From positions 1,054,001 to 1,118,000 of the forward strand of contig NZ_CP009454.1 in the NCBI RefSeq assembly GCF_000759475.1: DNA of 64,000 nucleotides. The letters run 5' to 3'. The translations under genes were made by a program, and so were the position numbers. This document shows, in pieces, positions 52,953 to 62,184 of the stretch. Positions within the stretch are counted from its first letter, which is position 1; every line of letters starts with the position of its first letter. The notes beneath the pieces were generated by a model. The model ran no database searches and had not been told where the DNA came from. It worked only from the letters and a program-made list of their open reading frames with translations. The DNA is from Pantoea rwandensis (GTDB lineage Bacteria > Pseudomonadota > Gammaproteobacteria > Enterobacterales > Enterobacteriaceae).

Positions 52953-52968
52953 CCACCGTGAAAGGTGG
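52953..52968 (-). terminator. Terminator for the tRNA transcript, supplied by the prophage
   Basis: On the minus strand CCACC pairs with GGTGG around TTTCAC, followed by a T-run (A-run 52946-52952). It lies 30 bp beyond the tRNA 3' end, inside phage DNA. Confidence 0.75.
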
Positions 52969-52989
52969 CTTAACTGCATGATTTAAATC

Positions 52990-53042
52990 ACTAAATTTGG
53001 TGGCCCCTGCTGGGTTTGAACCAGCGACCAAGCGATTATGAG
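52990..53042. repeat. attR: 53-bp right attachment core, within the intact tRNA gene
   Basis: Identical to 21209-21261. It reaches from 8 bp outside the CCA end to the 5' edge of the anticodon loop; because the phage carries the same 3' half, the tRNA stays complete. Confidence 0.95.
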
Positions 53043-53073
53043 TCGCCTGCTCTAACCACTGAGCTAAGGGGCC
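52998..53073 (-). tRNA. ileX: tRNA-Ile(CAU), ileX-like
   Basis: 76 nt with encoded CCA. The acceptor stem GGCCCC/GGGGCC, D arm, anticodon loop CTCATAA and T arm GCTGGTTCAAACCCAGC all fold. The anticodon CAT would read as methionine, but the body matches E. coli ileX, whose C34 is changed to lysidine by TilS to read AUA. Its place next to mug/rpoD is also that of ileX. It is the prophage integration target. Confidence 0.9.
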
Positions 53074-53232
53074 AGCGGAGCGGGGATTATAAAGTATCTC
53101 GGAGGGGTGATCCAGCGTTCGCCAATCGGTTGGTGAAAATTAGAACAATATCTGAGTCATTGATCTCCAAGCAAAAATCCCTTTTCACAGCATATCAACG
53201 CTCAGCCCACACCCAGCCATGGCTGTTTTTAT

Positions 53233-53263
53233 GAGGCAAGGCACACCACGCACCTTGCCTCAG
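53233..53263. terminator. Hairpin downstream of the SDR gene
   Basis: TGAGGCAAGG pairs perfectly with CCTTGCCTCA over an 11-nt loop, 13 bp past the SDR stop. There is no U-run, so it may be a processing or pausing signal. Confidence 0.4.
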
Positions 53264-53276
53264 CAACGTCTAAAGC

Positions 53277-54059
53277 TTACAGATAACGTGATGCGGGTTT
53301 ATTTAATGAGATATACGGAATCATCGCGCCACGCGCTTCATCAAGCTTCTGCCACAGGCTCATCTCTTCCACGGAAGGGATAGTAATCAGTTCGCCCGCA
53401 TCCAGACCGCTCAAGGCAGCCGCGACCAGATCCTCGACTTCCATCATCTTCTCAGCCGGGATGTCATTAATCGATTTCCCGGCACGATCAAAGATCTCCG
53501 TCCGCGTGAAGCCGGGCAATACGGCTTGCAGCACCACGCCGCTGCCTGCTAACTCGCGATCCATATTGCGCGTCAGCGATAGCACATAGGCTTTGCTGGC
53601 GTTGTAGGCGCCATTCATTACCTCATGCACCAGTGCGACCACTGAAGCGATGTTCACGATGGTGCCTTGCCCGCGTGCTCGGAAGGCTTGTGCAGCGCTG
53701 TGGGCCAGTTCGGTTAGCGCGATGATATTGAGTGACAGCATGGTTTGAATCGGCTGAATATCGGCGTCGGTAAATTCCCCTTCCACCACCATTCCCGCAT
53801 TGTTAACCAGCATCGTAATGTCGTGGTTGTCACGCAGTTCACGCGCCACGTTTGCCAGGTCATCCGTTTGAGTGAGATCCGCCGCCAGCACGCGGACGTC
53901 AACGCCATGTGCCTCTCGCAGTGATTGCGCCAGCTGGTTAAGCCGTGAGGCATCACGCGCCACCAGAATCAAATTGCTGCCGCGTGCGGCCAGCTGTTTC
54001 GCGTAAGTTGCACCAATGCCGCTAGATGCGCCGGTAATCAAAGCCAGTTGTTGTATCAT
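53277..54059 (-). CDS. Short-chain dehydrogenase/reductase
   Basis: 260 residues from ATG 54059 (MIQQLALITGASSGIG) after AGGAACC; upstream in-frame ATGs run into the regulator region. The nucleotide-binding TGASSGIG, NNAG (LVNNAGMV) and catalytic Tyr/Lys in YNASKAYV are present. C-terminal part is the DltE/YqjQ-like type. Substrate unknown. It is divergent from a TetR gene, and three copies of a palindrome-like motif in the gap suggest that the TetR protein controls it. Confidence 0.88.
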   Translation of the reverse strand: MIQQLALITGASSGIGATYAKQLAARGSNLILVARDASRLNQLAQSLREAHGVDVRVLAADLTQTDDLANVARELRDNHDITMLVNNAGMVVEGEFTDADIQPIQTMLSLNIIALTELAHSAAQAFRARGQGTIVNIASVVALVHEVMNGAYNASKAYVLSLTRNMDRELAGSGVVLQAVLPGFTRTEIFDRAGKSINDIPAEKMMEVEDLVAAALSGLDAGELITIPSVEEMSLWQKLDEARGAMIPYISLNKPASRYL

Positions 54060-54072
54060 GGTCGGTTCCTGT

Positions 54073-54157
54073 AAATGATGGTTGTCATATCTGATGAAAC
54101 TTAATATGACGATCATCATATTTTTCGTCAAGCTGGAATATGATGATCGTAATAATT
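54073..54157. promoter_or_regulatory. Three operator-like repeats between SDR and tetR genes
   Basis: The 20-mer AATATGACGATCATCATATT (54103-54122) is an imperfect palindrome; related copies are AATATGATGATCGTAATAAT (54137-54156) and AAATGATGGTTGTCATAT (54073-54090). They overlap where both divergent promoters must be. Confidence 0.65.
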
Positions 54158-54195
54158 ACACTGATTGCCATTAACGATGAGCAGGATGGTGAGAG

Positions 54196-54783
54196 ATGGA
54201 AAAGCTAAGCCACAAGGCGCGCACGCGGCAGCGCATACTGGATGAGGCAGCGGTGGTAATGCGCGAGTGCGGCACCGAAGGCATTGGCGTGGCGGCGCTG
54301 ATGAAGCGCGCAGGCTTAACTCACGGCGGCTTCTACGCCCACTTTGATTCGCGAGAAGCGCTGGTTGAGGCGGTGATTGCCGAGATGTTTGCTGATTCGG
54401 CGCAGCGCTTTGCGGCCATCACGAGCCTGGCCGATCCTGCCGAGCGGCTGACACAACTGATCGATAACTATCTCTCTGAGCATCATCGCAACACGCCGGG
54501 AGAAGGCTGTCCGATGCCTGCGCTGGTGAGTGAAATTGCCCATCTGCCGATTGAAACACGCACGCTGTTCTCGCAACGTCGCGATGCGGTGCGGCAACGG
54601 CTGGCGCAGGCTCTCAACGAAATGCATCATCCTCAGGCTGATGACGTCGCCGCTAGCATGCTGGCCGAAATGGTCGGTGCGGTGGCGCTGGCGCGTGCCT
54701 GTCCGGATGATGAGGAAGTGCGCAATATGCTGGCGGTGAGTCGTCGGTTAGTGAAGCAAAGGGCGGGGCTGGAGAGCGCATGA
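54196..54783 (+). CDS. TetR-family transcription regulator
   Basis: 195 residues, [20 protein letters not shown] then [20 protein letters not shown], a textbook TetR helix-turn-helix at residues 8-55. The C-terminal domain is of the TetR_C_33-like kind (with the cysteine in [13 protein letters not shown]) often linked to electrophile or alkyl stress. The last 4 bp overlap mug, so mug is translated from the same message. It probably represses itself and the SDR gene. Confidence 0.9.
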   Translation: MEKLSHKARTRQRILDEAAVVMRECGTEGIGVAALMKRAGLTHGGFYAHFDSREALVEAVIAEMFADSAQRFAAITSLADPAERLTQLIDNYLSEHHRNTPGEGCPMPALVSEIAHLPIETRTLFSQRRDAVRQRLAQALNEMHHPQADDVAASMLAEMVGAVALARACPDDEEVRNMLAVSRRLVKQRAGLESA

Positions 54784-55295
54784 GCGAGCACGATATTCAG
54801 GACATTATTGCGCCGGATTTGCAGGTGCTGTTTTGTGGCATCAATCCAGGCAAATCATCGGCGCACACCGGCTTCCACTTTGCTCATCCGGGTAATCGCT
54901 TCTGGAAGGTTATCCATCAGGCCGGTTTTACCCGCGAGTTGCTGAAACCAGAACAGGAGCAGCGGCTGCTGGAAACCGGTTGTGGCATCACTATGCTGGT
55001 TGAGCGTCCCACCATTCAGGCCAATGAGTTGGCGGGTGATGAGCTGCGCGATGGCGGGGCGCGTTTGCAGGAGAAGATCTTACGCTATCAGCCGCGCGCG
55101 CTGGCGGTGCTGGGTAAAGATGCGTTCCAGAAAGCGTTCCGACAGCGCAAAGTGGAGTGGGGCGAGCAGCCGCAAACCTTGGGCGAAACGCGTTTGTGGG
55201 TGCTGCCCAATCCCAGCGGTTTAAACCGCGCGACGATAGAGGAGATGGCGGCAGCTTATCGCCAACTTCATGATTGGTTACAGAATAACGCGTGA
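54780..55295 (+). CDS. mug: G/U mismatch-specific DNA glycosylase Mug
   Basis: 171 residues (E. coli Mug: 168). Removes uracil and ethenocytosine from G mismatches. The active-site segment [20 protein letters not shown] has the N of GINPG that takes the place of the UDG aspartate, and [15 protein letters not shown] is the intercalation loop. It is in the same place beside rpoD as in E. coli, but here it forms an operon with the TetR gene (ATGA overlap). Confidence 0.95.
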   Translation: MSEHDIQDIIAPDLQVLFCGINPGKSSAHTGFHFAHPGNRFWKVIHQAGFTRELLKPEQEQRLLETGCGITMLVERPTIQANELAGDELRDGGARLQEKILRYQPRALAVLGKDAFQKAFRQRKVEWGEQPQTLGETRLWVLPNPSGLNRATIEEMAAAYRQLHDWLQNNA

Positions 55296-55383
55296 GCGTG
55301 CTCCGCTTAACGCGGCCCTGAAGTTGTTCAATTTGTGGTTTCTGACTAAACCCAAATCTTTATGGCAAATAAAGAGAGGGAAG

Positions 55384-56142
55384 ATGAAACGCACAATCGC
55401 GTTAGCGGCGCTGCTGGTGATGGCGCAACAGGCGGCACAAGCGGAAACGCTGAAAGTATTTAGCTCCGGTGGCATGTATCCGGTGATTGAGAGCCTGAAG
55501 CAGGATTATCAGCAGCAAACCGGCAATACCCTACAGCTGGAAGCGGCACCCTCGATGGGCGATACGCCACAGGCTATCCCTAATCGTCTGAAGCGTCAGG
55601 ATAATGCCGATGTGCTGGTGATGGTCGATTACGCCATCAAGCCGCTGGAGCAGGCCAAATTTGTGGATAGCAACAGCCATCAGGTGCTGGCGCACTCTTA
55701 TATCGCGATGGCGGTGAAGCAGGGCATGACGCCGCCGGATATCAGCACGGTGGCGAAATTCAAACAGGTCCTCACGGAAGCCTCCAGCATCGCGATATCA
55801 GACAGTGCCAGCGGCAAATATATTCAAGGCAAGATGCTGAGCAAGCTGGCGTTGGGGCCGAAGACCGCCAGCAAAGTGTCAGTGATCCCCGCCACGCCGG
55901 TGGGTGAAGCGGTGGCGCAGGGGAAAGCGGAGCTGGGCTTCCAGCAGAACAGCGAATTGCAGGCGGTGAAGGGGATTACCATTGTTGGGTTAATCCCGCC
56001 GGCGGTGCAGCAGGATACTTTGTACGGTGCGGTGATTACGCGTAGCACCCAGCAGAAGCAGGCGGCAGCGCAGTTTGTGAAGTATTTGCAGAGCGATAAC
56101 GCGCGCAAAATGATGCAGGAAAAAGGGCTAACGCCGTTTTGA
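55384..56142 (+). CDS. ModA-like periplasmic substrate-binding protein
   Basis: 252 residues from ATG 55384 with AGAGAGGGAAG upstream and a Sec signal MKRTIALAALLVMAQQAAQA. Body motifs (LKVFSSGGMYPVIESLKQDY; ADVLVMVDYAIKPL; AISDSASGKYIQGKMLSKLA; LGFQQNSEL) belong to the molybdate-binding-like type II family. There is no permease or ATPase gene nearby, so it is an orphan or works with a distant transporter. An upstream in-frame ATG at 55270 is inside mug. Confidence 0.85.
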   Translation: MKRTIALAALLVMAQQAAQAETLKVFSSGGMYPVIESLKQDYQQQTGNTLQLEAAPSMGDTPQAIPNRLKRQDNADVLVMVDYAIKPLEQAKFVDSNSHQVLAHSYIAMAVKQGMTPPDISTVAKFKQVLTEASSIAISDSASGKYIQGKMLSKLALGPKTASKVSVIPATPVGEAVAQGKAELGFQQNSELQAVKGITIVGLIPPAVQQDTLYGAVITRSTQQKQAAAQFVKYLQSDNARKMMQEKGLTPF

Positions 56143-56158
56143 AGGCAATAAAAAACCC

Positions 56159-56168
56159 CGGCAAGCCG
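56159..56168. repeat. Left target-site duplication of the IS
   Basis: CGGCAAGCCG, repeated at 57590-57599. It is itself the loop-proximal stem and loop of the interrupted terminator. Confidence 0.92.
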
Positions 56169-56181
56169 TAATGCTTGTCAG

Positions 56182-57498
56182 TTAAGATCTTAATGGAGGC
56201 CGCAACGGATAACGTTGCGGCTTCTTTTTTACCGCCCTTGGGTAATGCCGCACTCTTCTTTCTGGCAGCACCAGCCCTGGCGCCATCGCCATTATCTCTT
56301 CCATTATCCGCGGTATTTTTCCCGGTGAGATGCCCGGTAGCAGGCTCAGATGACTTCTCAGATACAGTGCGGACTGCTTAAAACTCATCTGATAAGGTTC
56401 CACGCCTTTCAGGCTGTACGCCATCTGCGCCATCATGAACCTCAGAAGGTTATAGGCCAGGACCACGCCCCACAGCTCCTGACGCACAAGTTCTGGCTTT
56501 TTGCTTCTCAGCGTCAGCTCATTATTCAGCAGGTGTTGTTTCATCTCGCGGAACCCATGCTCTATTTCCCAGCGATGGCCGTATAAATCCACGACATCTG
56601 CTTTGGGATACCTCAGGGGATCGCACATGGATGTCAGGATTTGAACCGTTTTTCCGTTGAGTTCTTTACTGATAAGCCTTGCCGTCAGCGTGTCCGCAGC
56701 ACCCTGCCATTTTTTCTTCGCCTGCGGCGACAGCTGTAATTCCACCAACTCCTGCCCGGCCCCTAAGCTACGGATTACACGGTACTGTGCTCCTTTGCGC
56801 AGCGGCAGCATCCAGTGTCTTTCCGTTCCCGCTGACTGCCAGGCGTGCAGCAGACCCAGCGCATAAAAACCTTTATCAAAGAGGGTCAGAGAGTGGTCGG
56901 GGGGCTGTGGGATAAGCTGAGCGGCAAGATCGGCTTCGCCGACAGCTGAGACGCTGTCGAACGCTGCTGCTGACAGCAGGTGACTGGTGATTTCCATCTG
57001 ACAGACCATTCGCACCTGCGGCCACTCAGAGCACTTATTAATATTGGCCGTTCGCCCGAAGGCGGCATCATTCTCTGGTGTGTCAGGGGTACGCCATACG
57101 GTGCCATCCACCGCCATCAGAGTCAGTCCGTTCCAGTGCGACAGCGGTGTCTTTTCAAACCACAGGCGCTGCGTTTTCTCAAACATTAACCGGATAACAT
57201 CTTCGCCAAATCGCTGCCGGGCCTGCACAACCGCGCTGGGCGCAACAAAGGGCCTTTTTCCCGGCAGAAGAATATCCAGGTGTGAGACGAGCTGAGTCAT
57301 CGAATGGGAGCGAAAAAGTGCCATGCCGGTCACTGCCCAGACCATCATTTCCATCGATAACCGGCGCTTTCGTAACGTTACTGTCCCGGTATCCGCGAGA
57401 CACTCGTCAATAAGTTCAGGAGAAAGGAGATCAGAAAGCGTCGAGAACTCCTGAGGAGTAAAGTTATGAACAATATCGAGAGCCTGACTGAGAAGCAT
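56182..57498 (-). CDS. IS4-family transposase
   Basis: 438 residues (IS4 InsG: 442). DDE residues are visible in [12 protein letters not shown], then [10 protein letters not shown], and the YREK signature Y-x2-R-x3-E-x6-K in [15 protein letters not shown]. It copies by cut-and-paste with hairpin intermediates. Reads in the same direction as rpoD, but a terminator precedes its ATG. Confidence 0.96.
   Translation of the reverse strand: MLLSQALDIVHNFTPQEFSTLSDLLSPELIDECLADTGTVTLRKRRLSMEMMVWAVTGMALFRSHSMTQLVSHLDILLPGKRPFVAPSAVVQARQRFGEDVIRLMFEKTQRLWFEKTPLSHWNGLTLMAVDGTVWRTPDTPENDAAFGRTANINKCSEWPQVRMVCQMEITSHLLSAAAFDSVSAVGEADLAAQLIPQPPDHSLTLFDKGFYALGLLHAWQSAGTERHWMLPLRKGAQYRVIRSLGAGQELVELQLSPQAKKKWQGAADTLTARLISKELNGKTVQILTSMCDPLRYPKADVVDLYGHRWEIEHGFREMKQHLLNNELTLRSKKPELVRQELWGVVLAYNLLRFMMAQMAYSLKGVEPYQMSFKQSALYLRSHLSLLPGISPGKIPRIMEEIMAMAPGLVLPERRVRHYPRAVKKKPQRYPLRPPLRS
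56199..56229 (+). terminator. Terminator inside the left end of the IS
   Basis: GCCGCAAC pairs with GTTGCGGC, then TTCTTTTTT. It stops plus-strand transcripts coming from the binding-protein gene. Confidence 0.8.
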
Positions 57499-57532
57499 AA
57501 AAAAATCCGTAATCCCTGAGAGATTACGGATT
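57499..57532 (-). terminator. Terminator just before the transposase ATG
   Basis: On the minus strand AATCCGTAATC pairs with GATTACGGATT, then a T-run, ending at the transposase start. It stops transcription arriving from rpoD. Confidence 0.85.
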
Positions 57533-57589
57533 CTTGCAGAACTGTTGGATCGTTCAACCGATCATTTTTGTCTTAACTGATCGGCATTA

Positions 57590-57599
57590 CGGCAAGCCG
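57590..57599. repeat. Right target-site duplication of the IS
   Basis: CGGCAAGCCG, same as 56159-56168, followed by GGGGTTTTT, the other half of the broken terminator. Confidence 0.92.
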
Positions 57600-57621
57600 G
57601 GGTTTTTCGTCTTAACGAGGA

Positions 57622-59466
57622 TTAATCGTCAAGGAAGCTACGCAGCACTTCGGAGCGGCTTGGGTGACGCAGCTTACGCAGCGCCTTGGCTTCGATCTGA
57701 CGAATACGCTCACGGGTAACGTCAAACTGTTTGCCAACCTCTTCCAGCGTGTGGTCGGTGTTCATATCGATACCGAAACGCATACGCAGGACTTTCGCTT
57801 CACGCGCAGTCAGACCCGCAAGCACGTCGTGGGTGGCTGAACGCAGGCTTTCTGAGGTAGCAGAATCCAGCGGCAGCTCCAGCGTGGTGTCTTCGATAAA
57901 ATCGCCCAGATGTGAATCTTCATCATCACCAATCGGCGTCTCCATTGAGATCGGCTCTTTAGCAATTTTCAGCACTTTGCGAATCTTATCTTCTGGCATC
58001 AGCATACGCTCAGCCAGCTCTTCCGGCGTTGGCTCACGGCCCATCTCTTGCAGCATCTGGCGCGAAATACGGTTGAGCTTGTTGATGGTCTCAATCATAT
58101 GCACCGGAATACGGATGGTACGTGCCTGGTCGGCGATAGAACGGGTGATAGCCTGACGAATCCACCAGGTTGCATAAGTTGAGAACTTATAACCACGACG
58201 GTATTCAAACTTATCAACCGCTTTCATCAGGCCGATGTTACCTTCCTGAATCAGATCGAGGAACTGCAGACCACGGTTGGTGTATTTCTTGGCGATAGAA
58301 ATAACCAGACGCAAGTTTGCTTCAACCATCTCTTTCTTCGCACGACGCGCTTTGGCTTCGCCGATCGACATGCGACGGTTGATGTCTTTAACCTGCTCGA
58401 TGGTCAGGCCGGTCTCTTCTTCAATCTGCTGCAATTTCTGCAGTGAACGCGTCACATCATCTTCAACTTCAAGCAGTTTCTCTGACCAGGGCTTATTCAT
58501 GGCCAGCGCCGCTTTGAACCAGCTTGGGCTGGTTTCGTTGCCGGTGAACAGCGTGATGAAGTTCTTCTTCGGCATTTTGCAGATTTCAATACACAGCTTC
58601 ATGATCAGGCGCTCTTGCGTACGCACGCGCTCCATCATGACGCGCATACTGTTCACCAGGTAGTCGAATTGCTTCGGCACCAGGCGGAACTGTTTGAACA
58701 CTTCAGACAGGTTATTGATTTCTGCAACGGCATCAGCGTGGCTGCGGCCTTTGGCTTTGATCACGGTACGGGTGGTTTCGTACTGGGTGCGCAGATCGTT
58801 GAACTTTTCGCGCGCCAGTTCTGGATCGATGGAGTTATCATCGTCAGAGCTGTCGTCGTCGCCATCTTCGTCTTCTTCATCGTCGTCGTTACGGTCTTCT
58901 TCAGACAGTTCAGAACCCACGTGAGTGGCGGTTGGCGCGATATCTTCTTCCGCGTTCGGGTCAACAAAGCCGGTGATCAGGTCAGACAGGCGAGATTCGC
59001 CCGCTTCCACACGATCGTACTGATCGAGCAGATAGGTGATGGCTTCCGGATATTCGGCAACCGAGCACTGAACCTGGTTGATACCGTCTTCGATACGCTT
59101 AGCGATGTCGATTTCGCCTTCGCGCGTCAGCAGCTCAACGGTACCCATTTCGCGCATATACATACGCACAGGGTCAGTAGTACGGCCAATTTCAGATTCA
59201 ACGCTAGAGAGTACCTGCGCGGCAGCTTCTGCGGCATCTTCGTCAGTATCAGTACTGTTCTCATTCAGCATCAGATCATCGGCATCAGGTGCTTCTTCAA
59301 CAACCTGAATACCCATGTCGTTAATCATCTGGATGATGTCTTCGATCTGATCGGAGTCGACGATATCTTCCGGCAGATGGTCATTGACCTCAGCATAGGT
59401 CAGATAGCCCTGCTCCTTACCACGGGTGACAAGCAGCTTAAGCTGTGACTGCGGGTTTTGCTCCAT
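57622..59466 (-). CDS. rpoD: RNA polymerase primary sigma factor 70
   Basis: 614 residues (E. coli: 613). Region 1.1 ([19 protein letters not shown]), the acidic non-conserved region with [12 protein letters not shown] near 200, regions 2 ([40 protein letters not shown]) and 4 ([20 protein letters not shown]) are intact. Last gene of the rpsU-dnaG-rpoD operon. Its terminator is interrupted by the IS. Confidence 0.98.
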   Translation of the reverse strand: MEQNPQSQLKLLVTRGKEQGYLTYAEVNDHLPEDIVDSDQIEDIIQMINDMGIQVVEEAPDADDLMLNENSTDTDEDAAEAAAQVLSSVESEIGRTTDPVRMYMREMGTVELLTREGEIDIAKRIEDGINQVQCSVAEYPEAITYLLDQYDRVEAGESRLSDLITGFVDPNAEEDIAPTATHVGSELSEEDRNDDDEEDEDGDDDSSDDDNSIDPELAREKFNDLRTQYETTRTVIKAKGRSHADAVAEINNLSEVFKQFRLVPKQFDYLVNSMRVMMERVRTQERLIMKLCIEICKMPKKNFITLFTGNETSPSWFKAALAMNKPWSEKLLEVEDDVTRSLQKLQQIEEETGLTIEQVKDINRRMSIGEAKARRAKKEMVEANLRLVISIAKKYTNRGLQFLDLIQEGNIGLMKAVDKFEYRRGYKFSTYATWWIRQAITRSIADQARTIRIPVHMIETINKLNRISRQMLQEMGREPTPEELAERMLMPEDKIRKVLKIAKEPISMETPIGDDEDSHLGDFIEDTTLELPLDSATSESLRSATHDVLAGLTAREAKVLRMRFGIDMNTDHTLEEVGKQFDVTRERIRQIEAKALRKLRHPSRSEVLRSFLDD

Positions 59467-59826
59467 AAGACGGTATCCACACTTCTGTTAATTAGATTGG
59501 TGTCGGTCGGCAGCGAGCCAACTATAACAGTGAAGGCGTTGTTCTTTTGCCGCTGCCTTCAACGCGGCCAGGGTATCGACCCTTCATATATCGGCACTTA
59601 AGCCGCTTGAATTCTTGCTTTGCGGGCTTGGCTTACTCGCCACTTTCGTCCCCGGCAGTGCTCGTAATCCGCACGTCCTTGAGTACGCTCCGGTTACTGC
59701 GCGCTGGCGGTAAAGAAACTGGCTTCGACGCCGACGGCCCTCGTACGGTGCGCTTAAAACCGAACCGAACGATCAAACCAAAACGGCGGCTTTAACAGCC
59801 TTCAACGTTCTGGTCTGGTAAAAATC
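59467..59826. other. dnaG-rpoD intergenic region, structured
   Basis: 360 bp, longer than in E. coli. It contains an imperfect inverted repeat around 59655-59715 (GGCAGTGCTCGTAATCCG against CGGTTACTGCGCGCTGGC). It may be an RNA processing site separating dnaG and rpoD, as RNase E cleaves here in E. coli, or a short dispersed repeat. A frame at 59547-59795 has no ribosome site. Confidence 0.45.
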
Positions 59827-61572
59827 TTATTTTTTCGCTAATGCCTGACTTAAGGCCCAGAACTCGCGGCGTTCGGCGGCGCTCAGGCCTTCGGTACGAT
59901 CGCGTGCGATAAGCGCTTCAAGGCGCTGTTCAAGGGCTGAGTCGTAAAGACTCGCCAGTGAATCCTGGAACACGGCTTCTGCTTCATCATCCACTATCAT
60001 GTGGTTCCAGGTGGCCAGCGTTTCAAGGGGCTGGCTAAATTCTGTCCCGCGATATAACTCTAGTAGCTGTCCGGTCGTCAGGCCAGGATTCTCAGTACAA
60101 CGACTGACTAACTCCACAAACAGCGGTAAACCCGCCATTTTTGACTGCTCAAGCCCATCCAGCGTAGGAACGATGGCGGCAAATTGCGGATTCTGCACCA
60201 GTAACGCAATCAACACGCGCATGGTGGTGCGCTTCAACGGGGGAGCCGTTGGCGCAGTGCCGCTTTCTGCCTGCTTTGGCATCAGCTTGTCTAACTGGTT
60301 ATCGTCCAGAATGCCGAGTTTATTACCCAGATTCTGACGCATATAAATGCGTAAAGTTTCACCGGGGATCTGGCTAATCAACGGCAGCGCCAGCGTTGCC
60401 AGCTTGGTTTTACCGTCACGCGTGCTCAGATCGACCTGTGGCATCAGGTTGTCGAATAAAAACGTGGAGAGCGGTAAAGCCTGCTCCATCCGCGCTTCAA
60501 ACGCCTCTTTGCCTTCTTTACGCACCAGCGTGTCCGGATCCTCGCCATCAGGCAAAAACATAAAGCGTAGCTGACGACCGTCATTCATGTAAGGCAATGC
60601 GGTTTCCAGTGCACGCCATGCGGCTTCGCGCCCCGCGCGGTCGCCGTCGTAACAGCAAATCACCGTGTCGGTAGAACGGAACAGCAGCTGAATGTGCTCA
60701 GCGGTGGTCGAGGTGCCCAGCGAGGCAACGGCATAATCGATGCCAAATTGCGCCAGCGCCACCACGTCCATATAGCCTTCTACAACCAGCAAACGCGCGG
60801 GCTGCGGATGATTCTTTTGCGCTTCATACAGGCCATATAACTGACGGCCTTTATGGAAAATCGGTGTTTCCGGCGAGTTCAGGTACTTCGGCGTATCGTT
60901 GCCCAGTACACGTCCACCAAAACCAATGACGCGCCCACGCTTATCGCGAATCGGGAACATCACGCGATCGCGAAAACGATCATAAGTGCGGCCGGAATCG
61001 TTACTGACCAGCATGCCCGCTTCCATTAAGGATTCGCGGTCCTCTTTCTGCTGACCAAAACGTTTCAGCACGTTATCCCAGCCTGCTGGCGCATAACCAA
61101 TCGCGAAGTGATCGATCACTTGCTGGCTGAGACCGCGTGTGGCGAGATAATTTTGTGCAGATGTCGCTTGCGGGTTACGCAGGCTTTGCTGATAGAAACC
61201 GTCGAGGCCTTCCAGCAGCTGATACAGACTTTGACGCTGATGACGTTCCATCGGGCTGGGGCCGTTGCCCGCTTCATACGGCACTTCTAAGCCGTGTTGC
61301 GTGGCCAGCTCCTCAACGCTTTCGACGAAATCCAGACGATCGTGATTCATCAGGAAATCGATGGCGTTACCTTTGGCGCCACAGCCGAAGCAGTAATAGA
61401 ACTGCTTCTCACCGCTTACGGTGAAAGAGGGGGTTTTCTCGTTATGAAAAGGACAGCACGCGTGATAGTTCTTACCCTGCTTTTTCAGCTTAACGCGGGC
61501 ATCGATAAGATCCACGATATCCGTGCGGGCAAGTAAGTCATTGATAAATACGCGTGGAATTCGTCCAGCCAT
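59827..61572 (-). CDS. dnaG: DNA primase
   Basis: 581 residues, as in E. coli. N-terminal zinc finger (HACCPFHNEKTPSF; FYYCFGCGAKG), TOPRIM part (VVEGYMDVVALAQFGIDYAV; CYDGDRAG), and the C-terminal DnaB-binding helices. Makes primers at the replication fork. Second gene of the operon behind an attenuating hairpin. Confidence 0.98.
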   Translation of the reverse strand: MAGRIPRVFINDLLARTDIVDLIDARVKLKKQGKNYHACCPFHNEKTPSFTVSGEKQFYYCFGCGAKGNAIDFLMNHDRLDFVESVEELATQHGLEVPYEAGNGPSPMERHQRQSLYQLLEGLDGFYQQSLRNPQATSAQNYLATRGLSQQVIDHFAIGYAPAGWDNVLKRFGQQKEDRESLMEAGMLVSNDSGRTYDRFRDRVMFPIRDKRGRVIGFGGRVLGNDTPKYLNSPETPIFHKGRQLYGLYEAQKNHPQPARLLVVEGYMDVVALAQFGIDYAVASLGTSTTAEHIQLLFRSTDTVICCYDGDRAGREAAWRALETALPYMNDGRQLRFMFLPDGEDPDTLVRKEGKEAFEARMEQALPLSTFLFDNLMPQVDLSTRDGKTKLATLALPLISQIPGETLRIYMRQNLGNKLGILDDNQLDKLMPKQAESGTAPTAPPLKRTTMRVLIALLVQNPQFAAIVPTLDGLEQSKMAGLPLFVELVSRCTENPGLTTGQLLELYRGTEFSQPLETLATWNHMIVDDEAEAVFQDSLASLYDSALEQRLEALIARDRTEGLSAAERREFWALSQALAKK

Positions 61573-61606
61573 AAGCCCCGGTTTTTCAGCTCATAAACGG
61601 CAACAA

Positions 61607-61633
61607 GCCGCGCTTCCTTTCGGAAAGCACGGC
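61607..61633 (-). terminator. Attenuator between rpsU and dnaG
   Basis: On the minus strand GCCGTGCTTTCC pairs with GGAAGCGCGGC around GAAA (with one bulge). E. coli has a terminator (T1) at the same place that lets only a part of transcripts reach dnaG. Confidence 0.75.
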
Positions 61634-61690
61634 CTCTTACTTGACTCTGTCTGCGCTTAACACGCGGCGGAAGCGAACTTCCGAAAGAAA

Positions 61691-61960
<270 letters not shown>

Positions 61961-62184
61961 TTAAAATGGTGCAGCATTTTACTCCAGCCGTAGCCGAGTT
62001 GTAAAGCACCATGAACAATTTAGAACCAACAGAGACATATGCCATCGCGGCTGCCGGTTTTTTCAGGCCGTGGAGTATAGCGCACTCTTTGTGCGACAGA
62101 AAAACACTTTTTCCTGGCAAAGTCGTCCAGCGTGTGATTCGCCTGTGCTACACTGCGCGCCGCAAGAAGAGGGTGATAAAAGCT

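Larger units (their letters stand above)
21209..53042. mobile_element. P2/186-family prophage integrated in tRNA-Ile(CAU)
   Basis: The element is bounded by 53-bp direct repeats and spans about 31.8 kb, within the usual P2 (33.6 kb) and 186 (30.6 kb) range. It contains integrase at the left end, a 186-type CI/Apl/CII switch, a gpA nickase, a cos site, divergent Q-P and O-N-M... capsid operons, lysis genes, baseplate, tail fibre, sheath/tube, tape measure, U, D and ogr, in P2 order. Every structural gene of P2 from Q to D is recognisable and none is visibly broken. Four cargo insertions are described separately. Confidence 0.95.
56169..57589. mobile_element. IS4-family insertion sequence (1,421 bp)
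   Basis: Terminal inverted repeats begin TAATGCTTGTCAGTTAAG (left) and TAATGCCGATCAGTTAAG (right, read inward), the end sequence of IS4 itself; 10-bp direct repeats flank it. It carries one transposase gene. The element is intact and sits between the binding-protein gene and rpoD. Confidence 0.95.

Noticed and set aside
52998..53073. tRNA-Met on the basis of anticodon CAU
   Set aside because: The body matches E. coli ileX and not metT/metZ; location by mug/rpoD also fits ileX, so tRNA-Ile(CAU) is the better call.
58615..59448. 277-codon ORF on the plus strand
   Set aside because: Antisense shadow of rpoD; no signal or family features beyond those forced by the opposite strand.
59547..59795. 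82-codon ORF between rpoD and dnaG, plus strand
   Set aside because: No ribosome site, antisense to an operon, and composition explained by a structured repeat-like segment.
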